From Bicyclus anynana (Eukaryota > Arthropoda > Insecta > Lepidoptera > Nymphalidae), in the NCBI RefSeq assembly GCF_947172395.1, contig NC_069095.1, positions 7,874,001-7,938,000 on the forward strand: a stretch of 64,000 nt of DNA, given 5' to 3'. The translations under genes and the position numbers were made by a program. Shown one piece after another: positions 1 through 9,989 of the stretch (positions within the stretch are counted from its first letter, which is position 1; each line of letters opens with the position of its first letter). The notes below the pieces were generated by a model. The model searched no databases. It was not told the DNA's origin and saw only the letters and a program-made list of their open reading frames with translations.

Positions 1-61
1 TAATCAACATGTAACTCTCGGTCAGAGAGGCATGCCGTAAATATAAAGACGTATAAACTTG

Positions 62-74
62 CCCCCCCCCCCCC
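62..74. repeat. Poly-C tract
   Basis: Thirteen consecutive C residues in AT-rich DNA just upstream of a SINE. This is a homopolymer run, and its length may be affected by sequencing error. Confidence 0.9.
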
Positions 75-94
75 TTGTCCTTGTAATACTTGTC

Positions 95-410
95 GGGAGC
101 CGTGATAGCCCAGTGGATATGACCTCTGCCTCCGATTCCGGAGGGTGTGGGTTCAAATCCGGCCCGGGGACTGCACCTCCAACTTTTCAGTTGTGTGCAT
201 TTTAAGAAATTAAATATCACGTGTCTCAAAACGGTGAAGGAAAACATCGTGAGGAAACCTGCATACCAGAGAATTATCTTAATTCTCTGCGTGTGTGAAG
301 TCTGCCAATCCGCATTGGGCCAGCGTGGTGGACTATTGGCCTAACCCCTCTCATTCTGAGAGGAGACTCGAGCTCAGCAGTGAGCCGAATATGGGTTGAT
401 TACGACGATA
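95..410 (+). mobile_element. SINE-A, near full length
   Basis: Reference copy for SINE-A. The head is tRNA-like: a box A match (TAGCCCAGTGGATA) followed by a box B match (GGTTCAAATCC), the two internal RNA polymerase III promoter elements. The body has recognisable blocks (CACGTGTCTC, GAAAACATCGTGAGG, CAATCCGCATTGGG, GACTCGAGCTCAGCAG) and ends GGGTTGAT followed by a degenerate tail. Thirteen copies or pieces lie in this window on both strands. A 65-codon frame inside it is an accident of the repeat. It depends on a LINE for mobilisation (see the finding on the RTE-like tail). Confidence 0.88.
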
Positions 411-660
411 AACTTGTCTGTTAATAATTTCTTCAAAATAATAAACTACACAGTGATACTCAACACTAGTACTGATGTTTTACGGCGGTCTCATATGCGG
501 CGAAGCTTTAAAACTTTAACAGCTTCTTATATTAGTTTCACCATATACTCGTAAAATTTCTACTGTAGGTTTGCTTTATAATAGAGTAAGAACATATTTA
601 TTTATCACAATACACAAAACAATCATTTCAAGCGGTTAATATTCATTCTTATATTAAGTA

Positions 661-1007
661 CAGTAAAAGCTCGCGAGGATACGTTCTCTAAATGTGTCGC
701 GAATATAGTAACTGTGAATATGGAATGGTATTTTATATGGGATACGTTCTTGGGCGACAAAATAAATAACAAATATATAAAGAAAACACAATTAATTGAA
801 GTTATTCATTAACTTAAGAATTTTGAAATTTTTTAAAAACTTCTATTTTAAAGTGATTTTAAGCAGTGCCATACTTAAACCATCCATTCGCCATTTCGGC
901 AATTAATATTTGCGAGTTAAAGTTTAAATTTGCAGATTATACGTCAGTTTCGTCAGTCAGATCCGCGAATAACGAAACATTTAGCCGCGAATAAGAAGCT
1001 TTAACTG
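661..1007. mobile_element. Pogo/Tigger-like MITE with TA target duplication
   Basis: The left end reads CAGTAAAAGCTCGCGA and the right end, on the other strand, CAGTTAAAGCTTCTTATTCG, forming inverted termini. Both are flanked by TA (659-660 and 1008-1009), the target duplicated by Tc1/mariner-superfamily elements. The CAGT-AAAGCT terminus resembles pogo/Tigger ends. At 347 bp with no transposase frame it is a non-autonomous derivative. The superfamily assignment is inference from the ends. Confidence 0.65.
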
Positions 1008-1316
1008 TACACATCTTACACCGACTCTTTAATCTTAAAACCAGCACGAAAGCCGACTTCTATTTCCGTAGGATATTGGCAAGAAAGGAAATTAACTTCC
1101 AACATTGCAATAACTAGGCCTCCGTCGCCGCCGGTTAAGGTATTAACGTAGATTGCTCAAGAAAATTGACATTCCTTTCATAAGTTTATACTCCAGGTAT
1201 AATTTATTAAAAGTTCGTTCGATCTTTATTTTCTTTCAATATAATCGTCGTCGTCGTAATCTAATTCATTCGAATATATTTTATTTTAATAGGTAGATAT
1301 TATTTTCTTTTATTTT
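1008..1316. other. No feature seen
   Basis: AT-rich sequence with a short CGT triplet run near 1246. No gene or repeat copy recognised. Confidence 0.6.
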
Positions 1317-2067
1317 TGGAGTTTACTCCTTAAGAATCGATATTTTATATATAAGGCAACTGAACTAACGAAAAAGTGTCACGTTTTTGGTGCGCACCTT
1401 TAGTGCGCAACTTTCTAATTTATTTTAATGATTATATCATTGTAAGAGTAAAATATATAATGTGAAGTATATTATAAAGTCTATTAGTTATTTTACAATT
1501 CTATAAATTTAGTCTTCTTTAACATAAGCATTACTAAAGCCCTACTCGATGTGCACTGTTTACCAAGAAAAAAAAGTGTGCATGTTAAAAAGAAACAAAA
1601 AGTTACCCCGAAGCACGTCTCAATACTCGCGCCTTAAAAGTGAAAGGTGCGCAACCGAGGTGCAGCAGGCCGCGGCGTGCGCGCCCGCCTACAGCGTGCA
1701 CATGGGTGCGCACGTATGTGCACGCTGTTGGCGGCAGCGCACGGTGAAAGGTGCGCAGAATAGGTTGCGCACAAAAAACGTAACGCATGTCATTTCATAA
1801 CTTATTGGAGTTCACTCCTTAAGAATAGATTTTTCATATATAGCCTCCGTTATGAAAAAAATATGGGCAGTAACATTCGATGAACGCAACCTTTTTTGTG
1901 CGCAACCTATTCTGCGCACCTTTCACCGTGCGCTGCCGCCAACAGCGTTCACATGCCTAGCGCGTCCGCACGCACGTGCACGCTGTTGGTGGGCGCGCAC
2001 GCAGCGCTGCACCTCGCTTGCGCACCTTTCACTTTTCAGGAGTTGCTATTGAAAAGAGTAAACTCCA
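1317..2067. mobile_element. GC-rich inverted-repeat DNA element, possibly composite
   Basis: The terminal motif TGGAGTTTACTCC lies at 1317-1329, again as TGGAGTTCACTCC at 1806-1818, and inverted as GAGTAAACTCCA at 2056-2067. Between them are two long inverted arms, about 1628-1780 and 1888-2046, very GC-rich (GTGCGC-type motifs) in AT-rich surroundings. They are close reverse complements, with a spacer of about 107 bp. The arms explain three overlapping reading frames on opposite strands that share peptide strings such as CAQPILRTFHRALPPTA. Either one 751-bp element or a 262-bp element (1806-2067) beside a damaged relative fits. No transposase is seen. Confidence 0.7.
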
Positions 2068-2092
2068 TCCGTGCGTCGGAGCTGACACACAC

Positions 2093-2370
2093 TTTTTATT
2101 CTTCTACAAGTTAGCCCTTGACTACAATCTTATCTGATGGTAGGCGATGATGCAATCTAAGATGGAAGCGAGAATTGTTAGGAGGAGGATGAAAATCCAC
2201 ACCCCTTTTAGTTTCTAGACATTATCGTACCAGAACGGTAATTTGCTTGGCGGATCTTTGCCGGTAGGGTGGTAACTAGCCACGACCGAAGCCTTCCACA
2301 AGTCAGACGGGGATCAATTAGAAAACCTCAATCAACCCAGCCGTCTCCATTCAATCCGCAGCGCATATTC
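2093..2370 (-). mobile_element. SINE-B, degraded 5' head
   Basis: Reverse-strand copy of SINE-B (reference at 20547-20870). The tail and central blocks (ACAAGTTAGCCC, TTGCCGGTAGGGTGG) are clear. The tRNA-like head at the right is heavily mutated. Confidence 0.8.
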
Positions 2371-2757
2371 TCCGGGAGATGGAGTGACATTGCATATAAT
2401 ATACTATACTATATATAATAGATTGTAAACACGTTTGTGAGAAACTGAAAAAACGTTAGAGAGAAATAACGTGTTTATAAATTATTGTCTATGAATGGTC
2501 TCTCTGTGGTGACAGTTCTTTAGTTTTTGCTTCTTTTGTTACCTTACCATTAATCCTAAAATAAGTCGTTTTCTTGATATAATACAACGATACATATTTT
2601 TATATAGGTCTTCATGACAGACGATGCCTTATAAACGTCCACTACATGGCTTAGCCCATATTTTTTTTTTAGAATACCATCATGGACCTAAGCGGCGTAC
2701 ATTCATTAAGGATTCAGTCAACACTGCATTTTTGGGTTGAAATTTCAACAACTTAAA
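2371..2757. other. No feature seen
   Basis: AT-rich, with a run of TATA-like dinucleotides near 2400-2420. No repeat partner found in the window. Confidence 0.55.
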
Positions 2758-2910
2758 GTCCGGCCGCTCAGAGATGGCGTGTTTGACAGGTCTTGATCGA
2801 ATGTGCGATGTTCTTAAATTCGAACTGACAAAAAACGAGGCAATTGTAATTGAATATGTTTGTCCCATTCAATCACGACCTGTCAGAAACGAATCTCTGA
2901 GCGGCCGGAC
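2758..2910. mobile_element. Short TIR element (MITE)
   Basis: The left end GTCCGGCCGCTCAGAGAT at 2758 is repeated as an exact reverse complement ending at 2910. Similarity continues inward for about 50 bp with a few mismatches, through TGACAGGTC. The whole 153-bp unit is mostly two arms with a short AT-rich centre. No other copy is in the window and no clear target duplication is seen, so the superfamily is unassigned. Confidence 0.7.
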
Positions 2911-3356
2911 ATTAGTACTTTAAAATTCATCCGCTCTTTAAAACTACGAGTATATACAGTTGTACACTCATTGTAATTTAAATACTGTACGCAACGCGGT
3001 GTAAATGAAACCACATTATGTGAATGTAAATGAGTAAAAAGCATTCTAATTCCTAGCATTAACATGTCCCTAATGTAATAAACATATCATTGTTTTATCC
3101 TAGTCATCCTCGTCATAATCGTATAAATAAATGGGTAATAAACGTAATAAATTAGGAGGCCAATAAAAAGTTAATACATCGTTCACTACTGTAATACGAT
3201 CTTTATTTTTACTACAACTCTGTAATAATATTAGATGCTTAAGTGAATGTATTTCACTAAATTAAAGGAGACTTGGCTTCTGGAATACCAATGTAATAAG
3301 CGTGAATGAATGAAAACCAAAAATTGACGTTGTTCCTTATGAAAGGAATACAATAA

Positions 3357-3533
3357 TCTATACTAATATTATAAAGCTGAAGAGTTGTTTGTTTTGAACG
3401 CGCTAATCTCAGGAACCACTGGTCCGATTTGAAAAATTCTTTCAGTGTAAGATAGCACATTTATCGAGAAAGGCTATAGGCTATATAGTATCTTGTATTC
3501 CGACGGGATAGGGAACCACGCGGCGTCAGCTAG
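3357..3533 (+). mobile_element. Hel-1 Helitron-like element, non-autonomous
   Basis: Starts TCTATACTAATATTATAAAG after an A, ends GCGTCAGCTAG before a T. This fits Helitron-like insertion between A and T with 5' TC and 3' CTRR ends. The hairpin stem near the 3' end, plain in other Hel-1 copies, is partly deleted here. It sits inside the first unit of the 3.15-4.49 kb duplication. Confidence 0.8.
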
Positions 3534-3916
3534 TTAATTTACTATTCATCATTCACTTATTCAGACAATAATACTAGAACCCTGTGTTGTAAAAAGATTG
3601 CTGAGTGGTGTATTTGCTATAACAAGTAGTATTAGTTTTTAATCGACTTCCGAAAAAGAGGACGTTAGGCTGCATGTATGTTTTTTTTATTAAGTAGGTT
3701 AGTTCGTAAATATATTAAGATTTACAATTACTAGCGAATTAGGTTATATCTATAAGGCAAGTTAAGAAGATGATATATAAAATAAAAATGACACCTCTGT
3801 GCTACGAAGAGAATGTTAAGCTATAGATATCTGTCATTATCATTAGCATCGGATAGTGATTGTTACACAGAAAAATGTTATCAATGGAGCAGCGTGATGT
3901 AATTAAAATGTGTGTT
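3534..3916. other. End of duplication unit 1, then unassigned AT-rich DNA
   Basis: Bases to about 3580 belong to duplication unit 1. The remainder shows no recognisable gene or repeat. Confidence 0.5.
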
Positions 3917-4166
3917 TATTCTTTATTTTACATGTTAGCCCTCGACTACAATCTCACCTGAAGGTAAGTGATGATGCAATCTAACATGTAAGCGGGCCAA
4001 CTTGTTAGGAGGATCCCTTTCGGTTTCTACACAACATCGTACCTGAACGCTAAATCGCTTGGCGGTACATCTTTGCCGGTAGGACGGTAACTATCCACGG
4101 CTGAAGCCTCCCTCCAGATAGACCTGGACCAATTCAAACCTCAAACAGCCCAGCCACGGAGACCGA
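3917..4166 (-). mobile_element. SINE-B with deleted head segment
   Basis: A clear SINE-B body, but about 60 bp of the tRNA-like head is missing. CAGCCCAGCC joins directly to ACGGAGACCG, skipping box B and most of box A. The three-base overlap GCC at the join suggests a deletion through short homology. Confidence 0.8.
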
Positions 4167-4904
4167 CAAAAATAAGCTAAATATTAGTATAAGGGAGGCC
4201 TTTGCAGTGGGTCATTAAAATACACTAATGACAAAGAAACTAATTTAGCAGACAAATAAAAAGTTAATTTACAGCGTTGACTACTGTAATACAATCTTTA
4301 CTTTTACTACAACTGCGCTGTAATAATATTAGATGCTTAAGCGAAAGTAGTTCAGTTCACGACGTCGTAGCTTCGCTTAGACTAGCGAATGTAATAAGGA
4401 TGAATGAATGAAAACCAATAATCTTGCTAGCGGACGTCCGTCCCTAATTAGATATCCACACTTATTCGGACAAGGTTGTGGGATTAGAAACGTTAACCGA
4501 AGTGGAAAATTACCTTGTGGCTGTCAATGTGTATTATTAAGGTGAAATATATATTAAGGTGAAATAACAGCAATTTTGCTTTTATATTTTTGTTTGGAAT
4601 ATGGAAAAGGTCAGAAGCCTTTCTGTGATTATCGTTTTTGAATATAGGTTCAATTTATTAGCAACAATTTGATGAAGGTTTCTTCATTTCAACTCGCGAT
4701 TTTTTTTCCCGACTACTATGGAAAACGCCAAATTTATTAATCGCGTATAAGTTATTGAATAACAGCTTATTAATTTGCAATGTAGTTACGTTATTTATAA
4801 CTCGGCTGGATCAATTTGATTAGTTTGAATTGTCTGTGAATATTTAGAAAAAATTTAAAAAATTAAAAATCTTATTATTATGACGTACCACCAAGTGAAG
4901 TAAG
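4167..4904. other. Duplication unit 2 (4245-4490) and unassigned AT-rich DNA
   Basis: Only the direct duplication unit is recognised. From 4495 to 4900 the sequence is AT-rich, with the short phrase AAGGTGAAATA repeated around 4540-4566. Confidence 0.5.
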
Positions 4905-5175
4905 TGAGTGATCGAATCAGAAATGAGGAGATCCGCAGAAGAATCAAAGTCACAGATATAGCTCAGTGAGTCGCGAAGCAGAAGTGGCAATGGGCAGGCC
5001 ACATAGTTCGAAGTGCCCATGAACGTTGGGGTCCCACGGTGCTGAAAAGGCGACCCGCACCGGAAAGCGCAGTGTTGGTCGACTCCCCACTGGGTGGACC
5101 GAAGACATCAAGCGGGTTGCAAGGAGCCGCTGGTTGCTCGCAGCTCGAGACCGTTTTGTTCGGAAGTCCATGAAA
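4905..5175 (+). pseudogene. RTE-clade LINE, carboxyl-terminal fragment
   Basis: Encodes the degraded carboxyl end of an RTE-type endonuclease-reverse transcriptase. The conserved string, seen best in other copies here, is AKLKWQWAGHIVRRADGRW, followed by KRSVGRxPTxWTEDIKRVA and SRW. Here it carries stops and substitutions, for instance TGA after GATATAGCTCAG. The 3' end stops near TGGAAGTCCATGAAA, before the usual ATGATG tail. Confidence 0.8.
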
Positions 5176-6238
5176 TGGAATAAAAAAAATGAAAAAAAAT
5201 GTCTTGTTATTCAATAAAAAAATCGGTTGTCTGTAAAGACGGTTTACTGACGATAGTTGAACGTGACAACCTCATAAGAAAATACTGGTGAAATGGTTGC
5301 ATTTTTCAAAAAAAAAAAAATGTTAGTTTTTCTAAAATACTGTTTAATAATCTTCATAGACCAGAATATACTTTATTTCTTGTAAAAAAAGTTGGCAACC
5401 CTAGAGCGAGGGAACGGCGCATGACGTCATCTTTTTTCGAGTGTGCAGCCATCGAATTATAAGACGTTTTCACGTCAAAAAATATCTATCTATTTTTAGG
5501 GTTCAGAACGTACGTACTACAAAAACGGAACCCTTATTTGATACTAAGTATTGTCACTATTTCACATATTTCGTGTAGTGTTGTGAATACAATAGGGTAA
5601 AGAACTTTGACAACGCTGTGTACCATGAGTTTGGAATTCAATTAGTGTTCCAAGCTTGCTCGCTAGACCTTGCTCATAAAATCTGTGGACAGAGCCGCAG
5701 GTGTCCCATCTAAGTTAAAATGAGCTGCATAGGTATATTAAGGTTTATTTTTAATTGGTGTTTATTATAAAAGGATGTATTATACTTATTACTAATATTA
5801 CTAACAAAGAACTATTTGTTTGCCTAGCTAACTAAATTTTAAAAATAAAAAAGACTTGTTTTACTAAAATAATGCATGAAGTTTATTAGACGATGATTCG
5901 AGGATTGCTTTAGTATATAAATATTCTTAACATAGAATGAAATGAGTTAACTAAAATTATAATGTCAATTATTTTTTTTTTTCAGCCGCTTTGTAATACT
6001 AAATCCTTTCTTAAAAACTATGCTTTTACATAAAAACCGGATCAGTAGTGCTTTTCGGTTACTATGTTTTTGTAACTCAATAGAATGAGTTTTTAATCTA
6101 ATCCATCTCTATCTCTCTCTATCTATAGATGTACCTATCATAGACAGAGATTTAGACATTTACTAATTTGAGACTCATGCGATCGGGCTATAAAAACATC
6201 ATCAAACAATAGCGCCACTTTTAGTCAATAACAAAAAT
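5176..6238. other. Mostly unassigned AT-rich DNA
   Basis: About 5497-5532 carries a short inverted pair (AGGGTTC and GAACCCT) like the ends of the repeat duplicated at 8.2-9.4 kb. A CTATCTCTCTCTATCTATAG run lies near 6109-6128. Otherwise nothing is recognised. Confidence 0.5.
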
Positions 6239-6362
6239 AACAGCTAGACCAACCCGCATTAGAGAAGCATGGTGATTGTAAGCTGCATATCTTCTCCCTT
6301 GTATTAAGAGAGGCCTGGCCTTGTATATGGCCGTTGAAATAGTCAAATAATGATGATGATAT
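6239..6362 (+). mobile_element. Second RTE-like LINE 3' untranslated end
   Basis: Contains ACCAACCCGCATTAGAGAAG, a region around GAGAGGCCTGGCC, and ends AATAATGATGATGAT. That pattern is typical of lepidopteran RTE-like 3' ends with a trinucleotide tail. No coding part remains. A related scrap (CCAACCCATATTAGAATAGC) lies at about 13217-13236. Confidence 0.5.
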
Positions 6363-6367
6363 GTGTA

Positions 6368-6756
6368 CCTAATAAGAAGGCTCAGAGTCACACAGCGAGC
6401 GATGGAACGGGCTATGTTAGGAGTATCTCTGCGTGATCGAATCAGAAATGAGGAGATCTGCAGAAGAATCAAAATCACCGACATAGCCCAACGAGTTGCG
6501 AAGCTGAAGTGGCAATGGGCGGGGCACATAGTTCGAAGAGCCGATGGACGTTGGGGTCCCAAAGTGCTGGAATGGTGACTCCGCACTAGTAAGCGCAGTG
6601 CTGGTTGACCACCCACCAGGTGGACTGACGACATAAAGCGAGTCGCAGGGATTTGCTGGACGCAGGTGGCTCAGTACCGTGATGTTTGGAAGTCCCTACA
6701 AAAAGCCTATGTCCTGCAGTGGACGTCCATCGGCTGATATGATGATGGTGATGATG
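6368..6756 (+). pseudogene. RTE-clade LINE 3' end with tail
   Basis: The frame reads RAMERAMLGVSLRDRIRNEE and AKLKWQWAGHIVRRADGRW, then is cut by a TGA where neighbouring copies have a CGA-type codon after VLEW. The 3' end reads GTCCATCGGCTGATATGATG with the usual ATG-rich tail, so the true LINE 3' end is present. It is 5' truncated, and the catalytic RT domain is absent. Confidence 0.85.
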
Positions 6757-7170
6757 CGTACCTAGACCTGCGGATCAAATACAGATATCCCTTTTTATGA
6801 CCATTTAAAAAATAACCTAATAGCCGATAACAAAGTATATTCCCGTTTACCCAAACGCCTCAAAGTTGAGATAAGATTCTGCGTACAAGTTTGTAAGTAA
6901 ATAACTTTTGTTTACATCTTAAGTCCAGTAAGTCTCTCCGTATCCCCAAACACTATCCGTCAATGTCTCCCGGCCTGTAATTCACTCGCAGTGCAAATAG
7001 ACCCTTTGAGATCCCATGACATACAACGTTCGGATTTTGTTTGAACATACTTTTCTCTATATTTTACTTTTAAAATGCTTCTTTATGTCTTTGGATTTAT
7101 CATTGGGAGTTCTTAGCCTTTTTTGTTTGGATTTGGGAATTTTATCTTGCTGTATCATAACAATGCTATA
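6757..7170. other. No feature seen
   Basis: AT-rich DNA between an RTE tail and a SINE-B remnant. No repeat partner noticed. Confidence 0.55.
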
Positions 7171-7300
7171 AAGATTTTCTTAAGTGGTCCAGGTCTGGCT
7201 GGTGGGAGGCTTCGGCCGTGGCTAGTTACCAGTCTACCGGCAAACTTACCATCAGGTGAGATTGTAGTCAAGGGCTAACTTGTAAAGAATAAAAAGAAAA
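7171..7300 (+). mobile_element. SINE-B remnant with internal deletion
   Basis: Has the TCTGGCTGGTGGGAGGCTTC block joined almost directly to ACCATCAGGTGAGATTG and the tail. About 130 bp of the SINE body is deleted. Confidence 0.8.
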
Positions 7301-7345
7301 AAAACTTGCAAATGGGGTTTATGTAAAATGAGAAGGTAGTTAATA

Positions 7346-7500
7346 TTTTTTTATTCTTCTACAAGTTATCCCTTGACTGCAATCTCACCTGATGTTAAGT
7401 GATGATGCGATCTGAGATGGAAGCGGGCTAACTTGTAGGAGTAGGATGAAAATCCACACGCCTTTAAATTTCTACACGACATCGTACAAAACTCTAAATC
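7346..7500 (-). mobile_element. SINE-B, 5'-truncated
   Basis: The tail half of SINE-B on the reverse strand, ending within the CACGACATCGTAC block. It faces the plus-strand remnant at 7171-7300 across about 45 bp. Confidence 0.8.
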
Positions 7501-7527
7501 CGTTTATTAATGTCCAGCCCAGTGATT

Positions 7528-7560
7528 ATTATAGCCCAGTAGATATGATATCTGCCTTAA
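7528..7560 (+). mobile_element. SINE-A head fragment
   Basis: About 33 bp matching the box A part of SINE-A (TATAGCCCAGTAGATATGAT). The rest of the element is missing. Confidence 0.5.
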
Positions 7561-7609
7561 ACGAGGCGTGCACTTCTAAAATATCACGAGACCGTTATGC
7601 CTACGTAAA

Positions 7610-7880
7610 AAAACTTATTTAATAATAATAATAATAATAAATAATCTTTATTACCATACTTATTACTAGGCATACATAAAATCAATTTAATTTTAATTAT
7701 TGTGCTTAAGCTATAATACAAAAATGAAACGAAAAAAAAAGAAACTAATTATTATTACTCGCCTACCTAGTAAAATGGCAACTGGTCGCAAACTCAGCCT
7801 TCTGCTGTGCATAGTGCACAGCGCTGATTTTCAGTTTGCTCCGTTACAACGGTCTAACGTGCACCGTGCTTACTAGTATA
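7610..7880 (-). mobile_element. Probable LINE 3' end with AAT tail
   Basis: An AAT trinucleotide run at about 7620-7640 next to ATAATCTTTATTACCAT looks like the reverse complement of a LINE 3' end (AATAAAG followed by ATT repeats). Farther right is a small perfect hairpin, GCTGTGCATAGTGCACAGC. No coding part is seen, and the family is uncertain. Confidence 0.35.
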
Positions 7881-8214
7881 TCATTTTAAAGAAAAAATAA
7901 AAAATTTGGTTATTATGTACCGTAAAGGCGTAATAAATATTCGACCTTAATACTGTAGGTACATACTACGCTGTATAGAACCAAGTGTCGGGTACATCAG
8001 ATAATTGGAACCGCACCCGCTTAGTTCTTTCACCCACAAACCACCTCGAGGCACAAAAACAATTTGCCGGTGTAAGCCCAGTTTAATAGCGGCAGCAGAG
8101 AATCTCTTATAAACAGAAAGGTATTTCTTTTCCTGCCTCATGGTGTACTGGCTAGTTGTTACAATAAATCATGACGTCTTGAGTTTAAATCTTGGATCAG
8201 TATGTAAATAATTG

Positions 8215-9359
8215 GCCAAGTGCGAGTCGGAATCATGCACAAAGGGTTCCGTACATTATTTATAAAAACTGCGAAAAATCACGTTTGTTGTATAAATGAG
8301 CCTTTTTTGGTATTTGTTGTTATTGTGGCAACAAAAATACTGGACAGAGGGATGGATAGCAGTTTCTTAATTATTGTCTCGCTTTAATAACCCTACCCAA
8401 AAAATAAATTACTGAATTTTCTTTTTGGAAACCCCTCAGCTATGTTATTGTCTCTCTTTTAATAAACTCTTAGCTAAGAGTATTTTTTTTTATTCTTTAC
8501 AAGTTAGGCCTAGACTACAATCTCACCTGAAGTGATGATACAATTTAAGAAAGATGCGGGCTAACTTGCTAGAAGGAGGATGAAATCCACACCCCATTCG
8601 GTTTCTACACGACATCGTACCTACCAGAACGCTAAATTGACTGGCGGTTCGTCTTTGCCGGTAGAGTGGTAACTAGCCACGGCCAAGGCCTTTCACCAGC
8701 CAAACTAATTAAAAAAGCCCAGCTGGGGATCAAACCCAGGACCTCCGTCTTGTAAATCCACCGCGCATACCACTGTGCCACGGAGACCGTTAAAGTTAAT
8801 AAGTTGTTCGTGTTATATCCCCGTGCTACCGTGAGAAAGTTAAATACTAACAAGGCAACAGAAGGAGAAACAAGATTGCAGAGTTTCTGAGTGCAAGCTA
8901 AAGTAAATCCACTATATTAGCAAGTACGAGTCAGATCCGCGGCCAAAGTGTTCCGTACATTATTTATAACAACGCCAAAAAATCACGTTTCTGGTATGGA
9001 AGAGCCTTTTTTTAATATACTTTATTGTAGCGGCAATAGAAATATATCATCTATAAAATTTCAACTGTCCATCATGGTTCATGAGATACAGCCTGATGAT
9101 AGACGTCCGGACGGATAGCAAATTATGAATAATACGGTGTCATTTTACCCTTTGGGTACGGAACCTTAAAAAAAGTTACTGGATTTTGTTTTTAGAAACC
9201 TGAAAGCTATCCTCTCTCTTTTATTAAACTGTTAGCTAAGAGTTAATAAGTTGTATATCGTGAGAAAGTTAACAGTTAAACACTACCAAGAAAACAGTAA
9301 GAGAAACAAGATTGTAGAGTTTCTGAATGCAAGCTAAAGTAAATCCACTACATTAGCAA
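8215..9359 (+). repeat. Tandem duplication, copy 1 split by SINE-B
   Basis: Unit 1 spans about 8215-8923 (less the SINE at 8482-8789) and unit 2 about 8924-9359. Shared landmarks in order are GTTCCGTACATTATTTATAA, AAAAATCACGTTT, TAGCTAAGAGT, TTAATAAGTTGT, GAGAAACAAGATTG, and GCAAGCTAAAGTAAATCCAC. The left part resembles a common lepidopteran repeat (GTGCGAGTC ... GGTACGGAACC). Unit 1 has lost an internal stretch that unit 2 keeps. Confidence 0.8.
8482..8789 (-). mobile_element. SINE-B, nearly full length
   Basis: Complete from the T-rich tail complement at the left to the head (box B complement GGGGATCAAACCC; box A region near GCATACCACTGTGCCACGG). It interrupts unit 1 of the tandem duplication at a point still uninterrupted in unit 2. 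Confidence 0.88.
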
Positions 9360-9621
9360 AGTGTGTCAACTGGATATCTCTTTTTCCTATGCGAAAAGCT
9401 GTCTACAGTCATTAGGCTAGTAATGGTGACCATGAGAAGGAACGGAATGAAAACGCTCCGTACGTTCCATTAACTTAGTAGACAAAAAGGGAAAACATTA
9501 ATTACTAATTGGCCATTTGTTTAGATTGATCCATGTACGAGTGTGTAAATGGCCGAGAAATAAATTGGGACGTCTCTGTTCAATGTATCTATTAAAACAT
9601 GAGCCTGTGATTGCCAGACAT

Positions 9622-9931
9622 CGTCGATCGTCATCAACCCATATTCGGCTCACTGCTGAGCTCGAGTCTTCTCTCAGAATGAGAGGGGTTAGGCCAATAG
9701 TCTGGCTGGCCCAATGCGGATTGGCAGACTTCACACACACAGAGAATTAAGATAATTCTCTGGTATGCAGGTTTCCTCACGATGTTTTCCTTCACCGATT
9801 GGGACACGTGATATTTAATTTCTTAAAATGCACACAACTGAAAAGTTGGAGGCGCATGCCCCGGACCGGATTCGAACTCACACCCTCCGGAATCGAAGGC
9901 AGAGGTCCATCCACTGGGCTATCATGGCTCC
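9622..9931 (-). mobile_element. SINE-A, near full length
   Basis: Reverse-strand SINE-A from the CATCAACCCATATTCGGCTC tail end to the head near CACTGGGCTATCATGGCTCC, with boxes A and B recognisable. Overlapping frames on both strands here are repeat artefacts. Confidence 0.88.
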
Positions 9932-9989
9932 ATATTGGCAGACATACTTGTAGGTTATTTTATGAATGTTTGTCAGACAATGTTCCTAC

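Larger units (their letters stand above)
3150..4490 (+). repeat. Direct duplication: units about 3150-3580 and 4245-4490
   Basis: The two units share long aligned stretches in the same order: AATAAAAAGTTAAT, then ACTACTGTAATAC, then TTTTACTACAACT, then GTAATAATATTAGATGCTTA, then GAATGAATGAAAACCAA, and finally CACTTATTC-GACAA. Unit 1 is interrupted by the Hel-1 copy at 3357-3533, which unit 2 lacks. A SINE-B lies between the units. The shared sequence is otherwise unrecognised and may be unique host DNA or an old repeat. Confidence 0.72.

Noticed and set aside
101..175. tRNA-like sequence with boxes A and B
   Set aside because: It is the head of SINE-A. It lacks a foldable cloverleaf and is followed by the conserved SINE body. 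The same holds for the heads of SINE-B, C and D.
147..344. 65-codon frame
   Set aside because: It lies entirely in SINE-A and the related frames in other SINE-A copies differ or are broken, so it is not a gene.
1549..2114. Overlapping frames on both strands with shared peptides
   Set aside because: The shared peptides come from the two inverted arms of a noncoding repeat.
5026..5217. 63-codon frame and two opposite-strand frames
   Set aside because: They are pieces of a degraded RTE tail and its complement.
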